From: an uncultured Granulosicoccaceae bacterium
GTDB taxonomy: Bacteria; Pseudomonadota; Gammaproteobacteria; CALCKW01
Reading direction: 5' to 3'
Assembly (NCBI GenBank): GCA_937965695.1
Contig: CALCKW010000005.1
Location: forward strand, 57,922-121,921
Length of the DNA: 64,000 nucleotides
The notes beneath the pieces are model-generated. The model was not told where the DNA came from, did no database searches, and saw only the letters and a program-made list of their open reading frames with translations. Within the stretch, counting starts at the first letter, position 1, and the number at the start of each line of letters is the position of its first letter. The position numbers and the translations under genes were made by a program. Shown here piece by piece: positions 25,970 to 34,132 of the stretch.

Positions 25970-26668
25970 TTAATCGCGGTTATATCCGGTGTGTGGCTCT
26001 TCGCGGTGTGTCGCTGAAACATCAGCGATCAATCGCCACAAACTCTGCCCGCTGCGTTGGTACTTTGCTTCAAAGGGCGTCATCGGTTCTTCGGTCGTTA
26101 GGGGTGTCAATTCAGCATCGACGTTGTAGCAAGACAGCGCCAACTTAAACTCTTGCGCATAGAGCGACCAATTGGTGCGTAGCTCTATCACACCCCCCAG
26201 ATCAACCATACTCGGAAACACCGGCGCACCGTGCCAGCGTCGGCCCAGATGTGCAGACTTTGGCCAAGGGTTTGGGTACAAAATAAAATGTTTATGCAGG
26301 CGCCATTGCGCTTCAGCAGCCAAGCGATAAAAATCGTTTAGATCTGCGCGTAGCAGTAGTAGATTATCAGGTACTTCCCCCACTTCACGCTGAATGCGAT
26401 GCTCAGATTTGTCCACCCCAATCACCGAGCATTCAGGGTGAGCTCGCGCCAGCTGTCGGCTACTCTGCCCCACCCCGCAACAAGAATCGAAAATCAACGC
26501 GCGATCGCCCCGCTCCTGCAGCCACTGATGTGCCTGCCGAAAGGCGGCTTGGGAGTGGGCCGCATAAGGTTTTGCAAACACCGAGTCACGATGCTTGCTG
26601 ACAATCTTTAGCAAGTTATGATGCGGCCCGAGCTGGTTGCTCAGCACTGAACGAGAATGCATTTCCAC
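25970..26668 (-). CDS. TrmB-like SAM-dependent methyltransferase
   Basis: A 232-residue protein resembling tRNA (guanine-N7)-methyltransferase TrmB. It has the SAM loop DSCCGVGQSSRQLA near residue 60, VIGVDKSEHRI, the catalytic-site-like YPNPWPKSAHLGRRWHG (TrmB has PDPWPK) and the C-terminal GGVIELRTNWSLYAQEF. The Asp of PDPWPK is replaced by Asn and the C-terminus is diverged. It may therefore be a TrmB paralogue rather than the housekeeping enzyme. It ends 3 bases after the convergent hydratase stop. Confidence 0.75.
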   Translation of the reverse strand: MEMHSRSVLSNQLGPHHNLLKIVSKHRDSVFAKPYAAHSQAAFRQAHQWLQERGDRALIFDSCCGVGQSSRQLARAHPECSVIGVDKSEHRIQREVGEVPDNLLLLRADLNDFYRLAAEAQWRLHKHFILYPNPWPKSAHLGRRWHGAPVFPSMVDLGGVIELRTNWSLYAQEFKLALSCYNVDAELTPLTTEEPMTPFEAKYQRSGQSLWRLIADVSATHREEPHTGYNRD

Positions 26669-26680
26669 AGGGGTTGGCGC

Positions 26681-27904
26681 CTATCTCAACACTGGCTCAC
26701 GCGCTTGAGGATCCATATCCAAGTGCAAAGCATCTTCGTTATAAGGATGCGCCAACATCACCTCGTCATTCAGTTCCACACCTAAGCCTGGCTCGGTTGG
26801 CGGGATCACATAGCCGTTCTCCCATTGGATGGGTTTTTTAAGCAAGTCTGCTTGGAAGCCGTCCCAACACTGGATGCTTTCGAGTATTAGAAAATTAGGG
26901 GAACAAGTCGCCAGCTGAATATTGGCCGCTCCTACAATGGGGCCACAGTACAAGTGTGGGGCAATGTGTGCATAGTGCGCCTCAGCCATACTGGCAATTT
27001 TTTTGGCTTCAAGAATTCCGCCCACACGGCCCAGGTTCATTTGTAAAATAGATGCAGCGCCCGTTTCTAACACGCGAGCAAATTCGTATTTGGTGCACAG
27101 CCGTTCACCGGTTGCCACCGGTATAGACGTAAAGCTTGCCACCTGAGCCATCAGTTCGGGGCGTTCTGGTGGCACCGGTTCTTCAAACCACAGCGGGTCT
27201 GTGGCCTCAATGGCTCGCGCCATACGCTTTGCACCAGAAACTGAAAACTGGCCGTGTGTGCCGAAAAGCAAATCAGCACGGGTGCCAACGGCATCGCGAA
27301 TGCGCTGACAAAACTGGGCCGAGCGATCTATGTCCTCCAGCAACGGTTGATGGCCGTCATACACGGTGTAGGGTCCAGCGGGATCAAACTTGACCGCGGT
27401 AAAACCCTTGTTCACCCAATGCAGTGCTACCTCTGCAGCAGCATCGGGATCTGAATACACTTGTTTGCTTTTGTCGTTATCGGCGTGTGCATCGATGTCC
27501 CCAGGCGGATACAGATAGGTATAGCTGCGCAAACGTTGATGGACTTGCCCGCCTAAGAGCTCGTAGACAGGTTTATTCGCGTCTTTGCCAATAATGTCCC
27601 AGCAAGCCATCTCCAAGCCACTGAGTACACCTGAAACGGTTAAGTCAGGGCGCATACTAAAGCCACCGCTGTACACACGTCGCCAAAGTTTCTCTATGTG
27701 ATGCGGGTCTTCACCTTCGAAGCGACGGGCAAAGGTTTCCTCTGCCATACGCGCGCACAAATGCGGACCAAAACTGGCGTTATAGATTTCGCCGACGCCT
27801 TCAATACCGCAGGCCGTGCGCAAGCGCAGGAAGATAAAATACCGCCCACCACGTCTAGGCGGTGGATTACCAACCACAAATGTCTCGATGCTTTGAAGTT
27901 TCAT
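26681..27904 (-). CDS. Mandelate racemase/muconate-lactonizing family enzyme, altered metal site
   Basis: A 407-residue enolase-superfamily protein with an N-terminal capping domain and a barrel from about residue 130. Carboxylate metal ligands E241 (WFEEPVPPE) and E267 (VATGERL) are present, as are LQMNLGRVGG near 287 and IAPHLYCGPI near 314. The position that carries the first metal-binding Asp in galactonate-dehydratase-type members (DFHGR) reads G215-T-H217-G-Q here. The adjacent His is kept but the Asp is not. It probably dehydrates or epimerises an acid sugar or similar hydroxy-acid; the substrate is unknown. Transporters or aldolases that would name a pathway are not adjacent. Confidence 0.8.
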   Translation of the reverse strand: MKLQSIETFVVGNPPPRRGGRYFIFLRLRTACGIEGVGEIYNASFGPHLCARMAEETFARRFEGEDPHHIEKLWRRVYSGGFSMRPDLTVSGVLSGLEMACWDIIGKDANKPVYELLGGQVHQRLRSYTYLYPPGDIDAHADNDKSKQVYSDPDAAAEVALHWVNKGFTAVKFDPAGPYTVYDGHQPLLEDIDRSAQFCQRIRDAVGTRADLLFGTHGQFSVSGAKRMARAIEATDPLWFEEPVPPERPELMAQVASFTSIPVATGERLCTKYEFARVLETGAASILQMNLGRVGGILEAKKIASMAEAHYAHIAPHLYCGPIVGAANIQLATCSPNFLILESIQCWDGFQADLLKKPIQWENGYVIPPTEPGLGVELNDEVMLAHPYNEDALHLDMDPQAREPVLR

Positions 27905-28296
27905 GCAATGTCGTCCGTATCAGGTATCGTTGGCTACTGCCATTTTAGCCTTCTGTTTGCTCAAATAGGCATTCAATAGTAAAGAAATATTCAGAAGTTT
28001 TTTGTGGCTCTACCGCAGGGTCAAAGACCTACAGACTAACGATGGCCAGCTCAATCGCGAACCCTCTTTGCAGCAATTTTTCTACGCCTGTTTTCAGCGC
28101 AGGCGAATCGGAGCCACCAAATCGTACGGCAAATTGTAAGCACAACAGTCACTTTCCCAGGGCGTAGTTCCCGCTGCAAGCGTATTCGAACATAAATGTA
28201 CATTTACTGGAAAAATATGCAAAGACTTAAGACTGTTGTGCCGCTATACGCCTTGGGCCAAAGACCGCGTGCTGAGAACATTCCGTTGAATAAATC
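27905..28296. other. Divergent intergenic region, nothing distinctive
   Basis: These 392 bases lie between the minus-strand mandelate-racemase-family gene and a plus-strand envelope-protein gene. I see no gene, strong hairpin or repeat. It should contain both promoters. Confidence 0.35.
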
Positions 28297-28890
28297 ATGA
28301 AAAAAATAGTTGTTTGGGCTTTTGCCGCGCTTTCCATCGTGGCGGCTGGCGTTCTTTTAGAGCAACAAAGAGACTCAGCCCCAACCACCGGTGCTTTGAC
28401 ATTGCCGCCGAGTGGCGAAAAAAACCGCCTGATCCCTCTTCCTAAGCAAAAGCCGATGATGGAAGTTGGCGAGAAAACCAAGCTCTTTATGGAAAATGAT
28501 GCATATCTATTCGGTGCACAAACGAATCCAGGCACCGCCGCTTTGTCCTATCGAGTCGGTGTCGGTAAAGAGATTGAGAACACATCAGGTAACCGATGGA
28601 CTGGTGAAGTGAGCTTTTTCGCAGGCGACGAAGACAAAGCATCTGAAAGTACAGGCACGCAAACACGGTTATCCGGTGCTTACTTGCGGCAGATCACCAA
28701 AAATGCCGACTTTCGTGCTGGGCTGAGCACTGACCTCGCTTCGAAAAAAAGTTGGTCGACATTGGAGTTGCAACTGTCGATGGAGCTCGATGATGGACTA
28801 TCACTGCAGCTCAATCACGATCAGGGCAAAGACTTGAGAAGTAGCGACTACGACCATCAAACTGCTGTGGCTATCGAAAAGAAATTTTAA
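28297..28890 (+). CDS. Exported hypothetical protein, beta-strand-rich
   Basis: A 197-residue protein with an N-terminal hydrophobic segment (IVVWAFAALSIVAAGVLL, residues 4-21) that could be a signal peptide or anchor. A Pro-rich linker follows (residues 30-55), then alternating polar/hydrophobic strands to the C-terminus, which ends in Phe. That pattern resembles part of an outer-membrane barrel or autotransporter-like strand set, but the protein is short. I do not recognise the family. Confidence 0.55.
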   Translation: MKKIVVWAFAALSIVAAGVLLEQQRDSAPTTGALTLPPSGEKNRLIPLPKQKPMMEVGEKTKLFMENDAYLFGAQTNPGTAALSYRVGVGKEIENTSGNRWTGEVSFFAGDEDKASESTGTQTRLSGAYLRQITKNADFRAGLSTDLASKKSWSTLELQLSMELDDGLSLQLNHDQGKDLRSSDYDHQTAVAIEKKF

Positions 28891-29052
28891 GTTTGCTCCC
28901 ACCAAGGCACTGCTTTTTTATTCATCGAGGTCTCGTCAAGCAGTCGCCGTGTGCCTGACATCTATCTCCCTTCAACAGGTCACGTTCCGCTGGAACAGCG
29001 AGACACTTCAAGCTTTGAAGAATAATAATTCTACTTTTTTTGTAAAAAAGAC

Positions 29053-29080
29053 TTGCACCATTTTCCAATTAACCTATATT
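29053..29080 (+). promoter_or_regulatory. Sigma-70-type promoter of sRNA candidate
   Basis: TTGCAC (29053-29058) and TATATT (29075-29080) are separated by 16 bases, placing a start site near 29087. Overlapping the -35 box is TGTAAA-N5-CTTGCA (29041-29057), reminiscent of the GacA/UvrY site TGTAAG-N6-CTTACA. However, its spacing and position are off, so I give that reading little weight. Confidence 0.5.
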
Positions 29081-29086
29081 TATGAA

Positions 29087-29340
29087 CAAGCGTTCAAGTT
29101 ATAGCCAAACAGCTCTCGCTTAAACGTTTGCAGGTAAATCATGGATGAATTTGCACAAGGATGTGCACGTAAAAATTATTTGATTCTCGCTGTACCCAGA
29201 GCACTTTTCTATTGGATTTAAGATTTAAAGAATGGACGAATACCGCACACGGATGTGCAAAATTTAGATAGGTTGTTCGCTCTCCAAGCCTGAGCACAGC
29301 CCAGCAAGTTTCTCCCTTTTACTGCTGGGCGTGTTCCTTT
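29087..29340 (+). ncRNA. CsrB/RsmY-like CsrA-binding small RNA candidate
   Basis: A roughly 250-base transcript is suggested by a promoter at 29053-29080 and a terminator stem at 29299-29330, in a gap with no convincing gene. It contains five GGA triplets (29143, 29159, 29214, 29234 and 29251). Two are displayed in tetraloops of closed stems: TGCACA-AGGA-TGTGCA (29152-29167) and GCACA-CGGA-TGTGC (29245-29258). A third fits TCA-TGGA-TGA (29139-29148). The first stem matches 11 of 12 positions of the CsrA SELEX consensus RUACARGGAUGU, and the second 10 of 12. This is how CsrB, CsrC, RsmY and RsmZ sequester CsrA/RsmA. The other two GGAs are in weakly structured sequence. A coincidental 26-codon frame (29141-29221) is considered noise. 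Confidence 0.62.
29299..29330 (+). terminator. Terminator-like stem at 3' end of sRNA candidate
   Basis: GCCCAGCA (29299-29306) pairs perfectly with TGCTGGGC (29323-29330), extendable by AGT/ACT with one bulge. The loop contains a CCCTTTT run, and the stem is followed by GTGTTCCTTTC. The tail has few T residues, so termination may be moderate. Confidence 0.6.
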
Positions 29341-29712
29341 CTACTGACACATCGTTGTGCCCGTCTCGCTCGTGCCGCATTTGGCATATATAGAAAAACG
29401 ATTGATATTTTCCCCGAATGCCCCACCCCAATTTCTCGGCCAAGTACTGCTCGTTGCTCGGCTAACCCACTGGCCTCAGTAAGCACAAGTCCATTGCTGA
29501 AACTTGGCAAATTCGTTTAGGGCCATAAATTTTTCAACGATTTCGCACAGCGATAAGTCGCTCAATCGACGTTTCGGGTGGCTAAGATAAGTTGTTGCAG
29601 TAGACCTGCTTCGATTCGCTTGTATGTTGATCGGTGCAAGCTATGGCACTATATCTGAACCTCCACCCCGTGTGTTTGCCGAGAACTGCCACATTAGAGA
29701 AGCCCGTTGCGT

Positions 29713-30648
29713 ATGAGCCAATTCACCCAGCCACTCCAAGACGTCACTGTGATCGGCGCTGGACCAGCCGGCACGACCGCAGCCATGTACGCTGCGCGCA
29801 AGGGATGGACCGTGACCTTAGTTGCAGACCGCGTTGGAGGGCAATCTAAAGATGCAGCCTACTTAGACAACTTAGTGGGTGCTCCAAAAGTACTCGGCGT
29901 GCAATTCGCCAACGACCTACTGGCTCGTATCGCTGAACATAAGATAACGCTTAAGCAATATATTCAGGTTCAAAAAGTTGAACCCGGCGAAGTATCAACA
30001 CTGCATTTGAGTACGGGGGAAACCTTCCAAAGCAAATCAGTGATCATGGCCACAGGCGCACAATGGCGAAAACTGGGAGTTCCCGGAGAAATAGAAAACA
30101 TAGGTAACGGCATCTCCTATTGTGTTCATTGCCATGGCCCCAACTTTAATAGTAAAGAAATTGCGGTTATTGGTGCAGGCAGTCAAGCTCTGCAAGCGGC
30201 TTTAGATCTTTCAAACACGGCGAGGACCGTGTGGCTTGTGGCTAAAAACGTACGGCTGGATTCAGATCAGCTGTTGATTGAGCAAATACAAAACCGAGAC
30301 AACATCAAAACTCTCTTGCGTTCAAAGGTTGTTGAGGTCATGGCTAACAACGGAAAAGTCGTGGCGATCCGCACGGAAAATCAGGAAAGCGGCGTCGTTG
30401 AGGCTCTGCCGGTGCAAGGGGTATTTGTACAAGTAGGCTCCACACCAAATAGCCAACTTATGCGAGAAATACTCAAGCTCAATGCGTTAGGGGAAGTGGT
30501 GATCGACCATAAGTGCCAGACCAGCGAGCGCGGCATATACGCCTGCGGAGACGTCAGCACAGTGCCTTATAAACAGGTTGTTGTCGCGATGGGTGAAGGT
30601 GTTAAAGCGGCACTGGCAGCCAGTGAATATCTTTTGAGTAAGCGCTAA
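29713..30648 (+). CDS. Thioredoxin-reductase/AhpF-like flavoprotein with CVHCH active site
   Basis: A 311-residue FAD/NAD(P)H disulfide reductase. It has GAGPAG (residues 15-20) for FAD, ATGAQWRKLGVPGE near 113-126, an NAD(P)-binding GAGSQA near 154 and the C-terminal ACGDVSTVPYKQVVVAMGEG. It most resembles the C-terminal half of AhpF, without AhpF's N-terminal thioredoxin-like domains. The redox-active pair is C137-V-H-C140, but the next residue is His (H141) where TrxB and AhpF have Asp (CATCDG, CPHCDG). That Asp is the proton donor to the flavin, so the chemistry may be altered. No ahpC gene is adjacent. The ATG at 29713 is preferred to the TTG two codons upstream. Confidence 0.82.
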   Translation: MSQFTQPLQDVTVIGAGPAGTTAAMYAARKGWTVTLVADRVGGQSKDAAYLDNLVGAPKVLGVQFANDLLARIAEHKITLKQYIQVQKVEPGEVSTLHLSTGETFQSKSVIMATGAQWRKLGVPGEIENIGNGISYCVHCHGPNFNSKEIAVIGAGSQALQAALDLSNTARTVWLVAKNVRLDSDQLLIEQIQNRDNIKTLLRSKVVEVMANNGKVVAIRTENQESGVVEALPVQGVFVQVGSTPNSQLMREILKLNALGEVVIDHKCQTSERGIYACGDVSTVPYKQVVVAMGEGVKAALAASEYLLSKR

Positions 30649-30687
30649 GGCTGCTGCACAAAAGATCTGCCAGACTAGGCCTTGCGC

Positions 30688-31539
30688 TTATTCTTGCGCC
30701 AGTTGGTTTGTCTGTCCGTCTGCTTGTAGCTGAGCGACAGTCTTAGCCGAAGAAATAAGGTCGAAGGTACTCTTTACGTAGAGATCGCTGGGGATTTTGT
30801 CTTTGATTTTTTCGTGCAACGCCGGCAACTTAGACCAATGAAGACCCTGTCGATGGTGGTGCGCGGTGTGATAACCCAGATTACCTGTCAGCTTGTTGTA
30901 CAAAGCATTAGGCGTGTTGTAAGACGCGTGAAATTCGTTGTCGGTGTCCAACCCTGCATGATGATCGTAAGTAACCCAAGCGGTGAAAAGCAGGCTGACA
31001 ATCATGGGCAATATAAACAAGAAGAGCGCTTGTATCGGCTGATAAATCACCAGCGCCAACAAGATCAAAGCTGTAATCAATCCGTAGACAACAAACGCTC
31101 GCAGATGCCTCGCGTGCATCGGCTTGGCCCGACCGACTTGAAACGCTCGATAATGAGCGGTTAGCGCAATGCTAAACGTGTATTCCAGCACACCCATCTT
31201 GTTGCCATCGCCGCGCTTCCAGCGGCTTTCATCTTTGTTTTGGTCCAGAAAATTAAAATGATGACCTAGTACATGGTGCAGCAACCACAGGTTAGTGGTC
31301 TGTCCTGTATGCAGTCCGTAGACCTGCTCGATCAAACGATTGAGAACAGTGGAACGGAATGTCGCCAAATGCTGATGGTGGTGATTCCAAGCCGCGATAG
31401 TGCCTTTGGGGATAATCATCAGCACCCAGTAAGCAGCGAGCGCCCAAACACTTTCGACAGTGAAATACAGAAACAAATCTAAGGCAGTGAGCAGGACGAT
31501 CAGTAGCGTCGGAATGCGGTCTTCTTTGTGTTTAAACAC
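30688..31539 (-). CDS. Fatty-acid desaturase family membrane enzyme (GTG start)
   Basis: A 283-residue integral-membrane diiron desaturase/hydroxylase. Three histidine clusters are visible: NHHHQH, HHVLGHH and GYHTAHHH, with hydrophobic segments between them. It introduces a double bond or hydroxyl into a membrane lipid chain or related substrate. The GTG at 31539 is chosen as start because GAGAG precedes it and the family-like hydrophobic region begins soon after. The frame runs 47 codons further upstream to an ATG at 31680, but that stretch is Arg/Gln-rich and looks non-coding. It is convergent with the flavoprotein gene. Confidence 0.78.
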   Translation of the reverse strand: MFKHKEDRIPTLLIVLLTALDLFLYFTVESVWALAAYWVLMIIPKGTIAAWNHHHQHLATFRSTVLNRLIEQVYGLHTGQTTNLWLLHHVLGHHFNFLDQNKDESRWKRGDGNKMGVLEYTFSIALTAHYRAFQVGRAKPMHARHLRAFVVYGLITALILLALVIYQPIQALFLFILPMIVSLLFTAWVTYDHHAGLDTDNEFHASYNTPNALYNKLTGNLGYHTAHHHRQGLHWSKLPALHEKIKDKIPSDLYVKSTFDLISSAKTVAQLQADGQTNQLAQE

Positions 31540-32271
31540 GTTCTCTCTTCTGGTGCTTGCTTTGCCCGTCCGGACAAACCACCGCTGAGCACCATGCCTG
31601 TCGCGGACTCGCGCCTGGCGTTGGCCCTCTGTAGGGGCGGAAGTTAAGATTAAAGGGCACTTCCCATGCACCCCACTCATTCAATTCTTTTAGGTTTCTC
31701 GCGACTCAATAGGCTTTAAGGGCATTTCACGGGTCGCTGGCCCTGTTGAGCAGCTGGCTTTGCGCGACCCAGAGGTGCGATGTTCCAATCAACCAGCTCA
31801 ATTGTAGCTTTACTGTGACAATTTAGCTCTGAAGAACTGGCCTGCAACAAGCGCCAATGCATTGGCGCGGCGTGTCACTTGACTGGATCGAACTCACTAA
31901 GCCCGTGTCACGGCTCGCTGGTAGAATAATTTCGCTAGTTTCAAAGAGGCGTTTCAAACCCAGAAAAAAGCCTTGTTTGGCCGATTCGCTCTGCCTGTGC
32001 TGCTGCAGATTCGACGCCAGTCAGGCGATAGAGCAACTGAAGCAGCCTGAATACTCCTCTTGGATTCAGAAACGACTGCGAAACCGTCTTTAGAATTATT
32101 TGCACACGCGGGACTCGTGAAAATATCTCGCCTTGCGACCCTTGTCGCTAGTCACGACGCTGAGCAATTGCCACCGCCCGAGCCGTTTCCTGAGCACCGA
32201 CACCTGCTTTGACGACCCGCACAATTAATTCCATCGAAATCGAAGGCTATCCCACGCGAACAAGACCTAAC
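31540..32271. other. 0.73-kb gap with one perfect 18-bp palindrome
   Basis: I see no convincing gene between the desaturase and DsbA-family genes; short open frames lack ribosome sites and family resemblance. The one clear structure is the palindrome at 31851-31868, listed separately. An A/T run (AGAAAAAAGCC, near 31962) read on the minus strand gives GGCTTTTTTCT, which may be a decayed terminator. Confidence 0.4.
31851..31868. promoter_or_regulatory. Perfect 18-bp palindrome, candidate protein-binding site
   Basis: GCGCCAATG (31851-31859) is followed directly by its exact complement CATTGGCGC (31860-31868). With no spacer it could be a dyad operator upstream of the desaturase gene (start 31539, about 310 bases away), or a hairpin with an ATGCAT loop. 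Confidence 0.4.
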
Positions 32272-32895
32272 TTAGGCTACATCTATAACGGATCGAATAG
32301 CTTTCAGCGTGGCATCAGCGTTGTTATAGTCGAGTGGCAAGCGCCCAATTTGTTGGCCCGTTTGCAGCAACAAAGTGGGGTAGCTATCAACACCGAGTGA
32401 CTGTGCTTCTTCCATCTGGCGCCTATGTTCTGCTCGGTTTTCATCGCTGTTGATCAGGGCTTCAAATTCCTTTTTATCCAACGCAATCGACTCAGCCAGA
32501 TCGAGCAACGTTTCTACATCCGACGGGTTACGTGCAGCCGTGTAATAGGCCTTTTGGATAGCAGTGGTCATCGCTTGCCCCGCTCCGCTGTGCAGGGTCT
32601 CGGCGGCACAAACCGCGCGGCAAGCCGGCCAAGTGGAGCGTCGCGGTTGGCAGTCAGTCCAAAAACCATGATTAAATACGGTACCTGGAACACTCTCTTC
32701 TATGCGGCGCCATGTTTGTGCCAAGAACTGTTGCATGTCTTGAGGCATAGGTTGATCTGAATCTGGCGCAAGCCCACCGATCAGTGTCTTAACTTCAACA
32801 CCTTCTGGCAGCTCTGACCGTATTTTTTCCCAACCAGAAGCAAAAGCCCAGCACCAGCTGCACATGGGATCATGGACATAGATTAGCGTGTTCAT
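32272..32895 (-). CDS. DsbA-family thiol oxidoreductase (FrnE-like)
   Basis: A 207-residue thioredoxin-fold protein with the active-site motif C12-S-W-C15 and a cis-Pro loop (DSYPTLLL near residue 165), and a helical insertion typical of DsbA/FrnE/HCCA-isomerase proteins. There is no signal peptide, so it is probably cytosolic, like FrnE. Those proteins act in disulfide exchange or stress tolerance. It lies 78 bases downstream of the deaminase gene on the same strand. A specific partner is not evident. Confidence 0.85.
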   Translation of the reverse strand: MNTLIYVHDPMCSWCWAFASGWEKIRSELPEGVEVKTLIGGLAPDSDQPMPQDMQQFLAQTWRRIEESVPGTVFNHGFWTDCQPRRSTWPACRAVCAAETLHSGAGQAMTTAIQKAYYTAARNPSDVETLLDLAESIALDKKEFEALINSDENRAEHRRQMEEAQSLGVDSYPTLLLQTGQQIGRLPLDYNNADATLKAIRSVIDVA

Positions 32896-32973
32896 TGTTG
32901 TTCTCTTTTAAATGGGTTTGCTGCGACAGGTGGCCTACTTTTGGCCACTGGCTATTTTCTGGGAGATGAACGC

Positions 32974-34008
32974 TTAAATACCTGAGTTGGCTTTTAATGA
33001 CTTAGCTACTTCATCCACCTTATCCATCGCTTTCTGTTTTTGCTTGTCTTCAAGAAAAGAACTGGCGAATGAATTTTTAGCCAAGGTGATTATCTCTTCT
33101 TCGTGCAAGCCTAACGCTTGATGCACTGCTCGGTAGTTGTCGTTGAGGTAGCCACCAAAGTAAGAGGGGTCATCGGAATTGACACTGACCAGCAAGCCTG
33201 CATCCAAGGCTTTTTTAACCGGGCTGGATGCCAAATCGGGGATACCTTTTAAACGCAGATTAGACAGCGGACACATGGTTAGAGGTGTTTGCTCACGCAC
33301 TAGTCGTGCTGTCAGCGCAGCATCGTCCAAAGCTCTGTTACCGTGATCCACGCGCTGCACGTTTAAATCGTCCAATGAGGTTTTTACGTATTCGGCAGGG
33401 CCTTCTTCTCCAGCGTGTGCAACAGCAACAAAGCCCGCTTTGCGTGCGGCGGCAAAAACGCGTGAGAAATTCTCTGGAGGAAATCCTTTTTCAGAGGAAT
33501 CTAATCCCACTGCATATATGTGTTCTTTGTGTTTGCAGGCGGTATTTAAGGTGTCAAATGCTTGCTCTTCTGGAAGGTGGCGCAAAAAACACATAATCAA
33601 CTTAGCGCTTATCCCCAATTCGCGATGGCCCTGTTCTAACGCTGAAACTAATCCACCGAGCACGGTCTCAAAAGACACACCGCGATCTGTGTGTGCTTGG
33701 GGATCAAAAAACAACTCAACGTGAGTCAATCCGTCTAGCGCCACTTTTTGTAAATAGGCGACCGTCAAATCATGGAAATCCTGCTCATGCAGCAGAACAG
33801 ACATACCCATGTAATAGAGATCGAGGAAATCTTGCAGGCAATCAAACTGGTAGGCTTCTCGTACTTGCGCGACGTTTTGATAGGGCAGCCTCACACCATT
33901 ACGCTTAGCTAATTCCAGCATCATCTCCGGCTCAAGCGTGCCCTCAATATGCAGGTGCAGTTCAGCCTTGGGTAAATTGTCTATCAGGGCGTTTGCGTAG
34001 TCCGTCAT
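32974..34008 (-). CDS. Adenosine-deaminase-family enzyme, adenine deaminase type
   Basis: A 344-residue amidohydrolase barrel. Zinc ligands are H18 and H20 (ELHLHIEGTLEPE), a His in VAVAHAGEEGP and an Asp in VNSDDPSYFGGY. The FLDLYYMGMSVL and DSSEKGFPPENF segments resemble the adenine deaminase (purine-base) branch more than true adenosine deaminase. It would convert adenine to hypoxanthine in the cytosol for salvage or nitrogen release. The 344-residue length is typical. It is not clearly linked to its neighbours. Confidence 0.85.
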   Translation of the reverse strand: MTDYANALIDNLPKAELHLHIEGTLEPEMMLELAKRNGVRLPYQNVAQVREAYQFDCLQDFLDLYYMGMSVLLHEQDFHDLTVAYLQKVALDGLTHVELFFDPQAHTDRGVSFETVLGGLVSALEQGHRELGISAKLIMCFLRHLPEEQAFDTLNTACKHKEHIYAVGLDSSEKGFPPENFSRVFAAARKAGFVAVAHAGEEGPAEYVKTSLDDLNVQRVDHGNRALDDAALTARLVREQTPLTMCPLSNLRLKGIPDLASSPVKKALDAGLLVSVNSDDPSYFGGYLNDNYRAVHQALGLHEEEIITLAKNSFASSFLEDKQKQKAMDKVDEVAKSLKANSGI

Positions 34009-34132
34009 GGCGGCGTCCGTTTAATCTGAGTGCGTAACCAATCATTGTGACCCAGACTACGGTTAACGCCAAGTGCTTAGAGTTTTTACGAGCTTCTAAA
34101 CGACTAAACAAACACCTTCGAACTGATCATAA

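Noticed and set aside
29041..29057. GacA/UvrY-like upstream site TGTAAA-N5-CTTGCA
   Set aside because: The spacer is one base short, each half has a mismatch and it overlaps the -35 box rather than lying far upstream. It is too weak to call.
29141..29221. 26-codon open frame starting ATGGATGAATTTGC
   Set aside because: It overlaps the two GGA hairpins, its duplicate at 29232 is only 11 codons, and the peptide has no recognisable features. The RNA structure explains the sequence conservation better.
31540..31680. 47-codon N-terminal extension of the desaturase to an ATG at 31680
   Set aside because: It is Arg/Gln-rich and unlike desaturase N-termini, while GTG 31539 has a GAGAG ribosome site and precedes the first hydrophobic segment.
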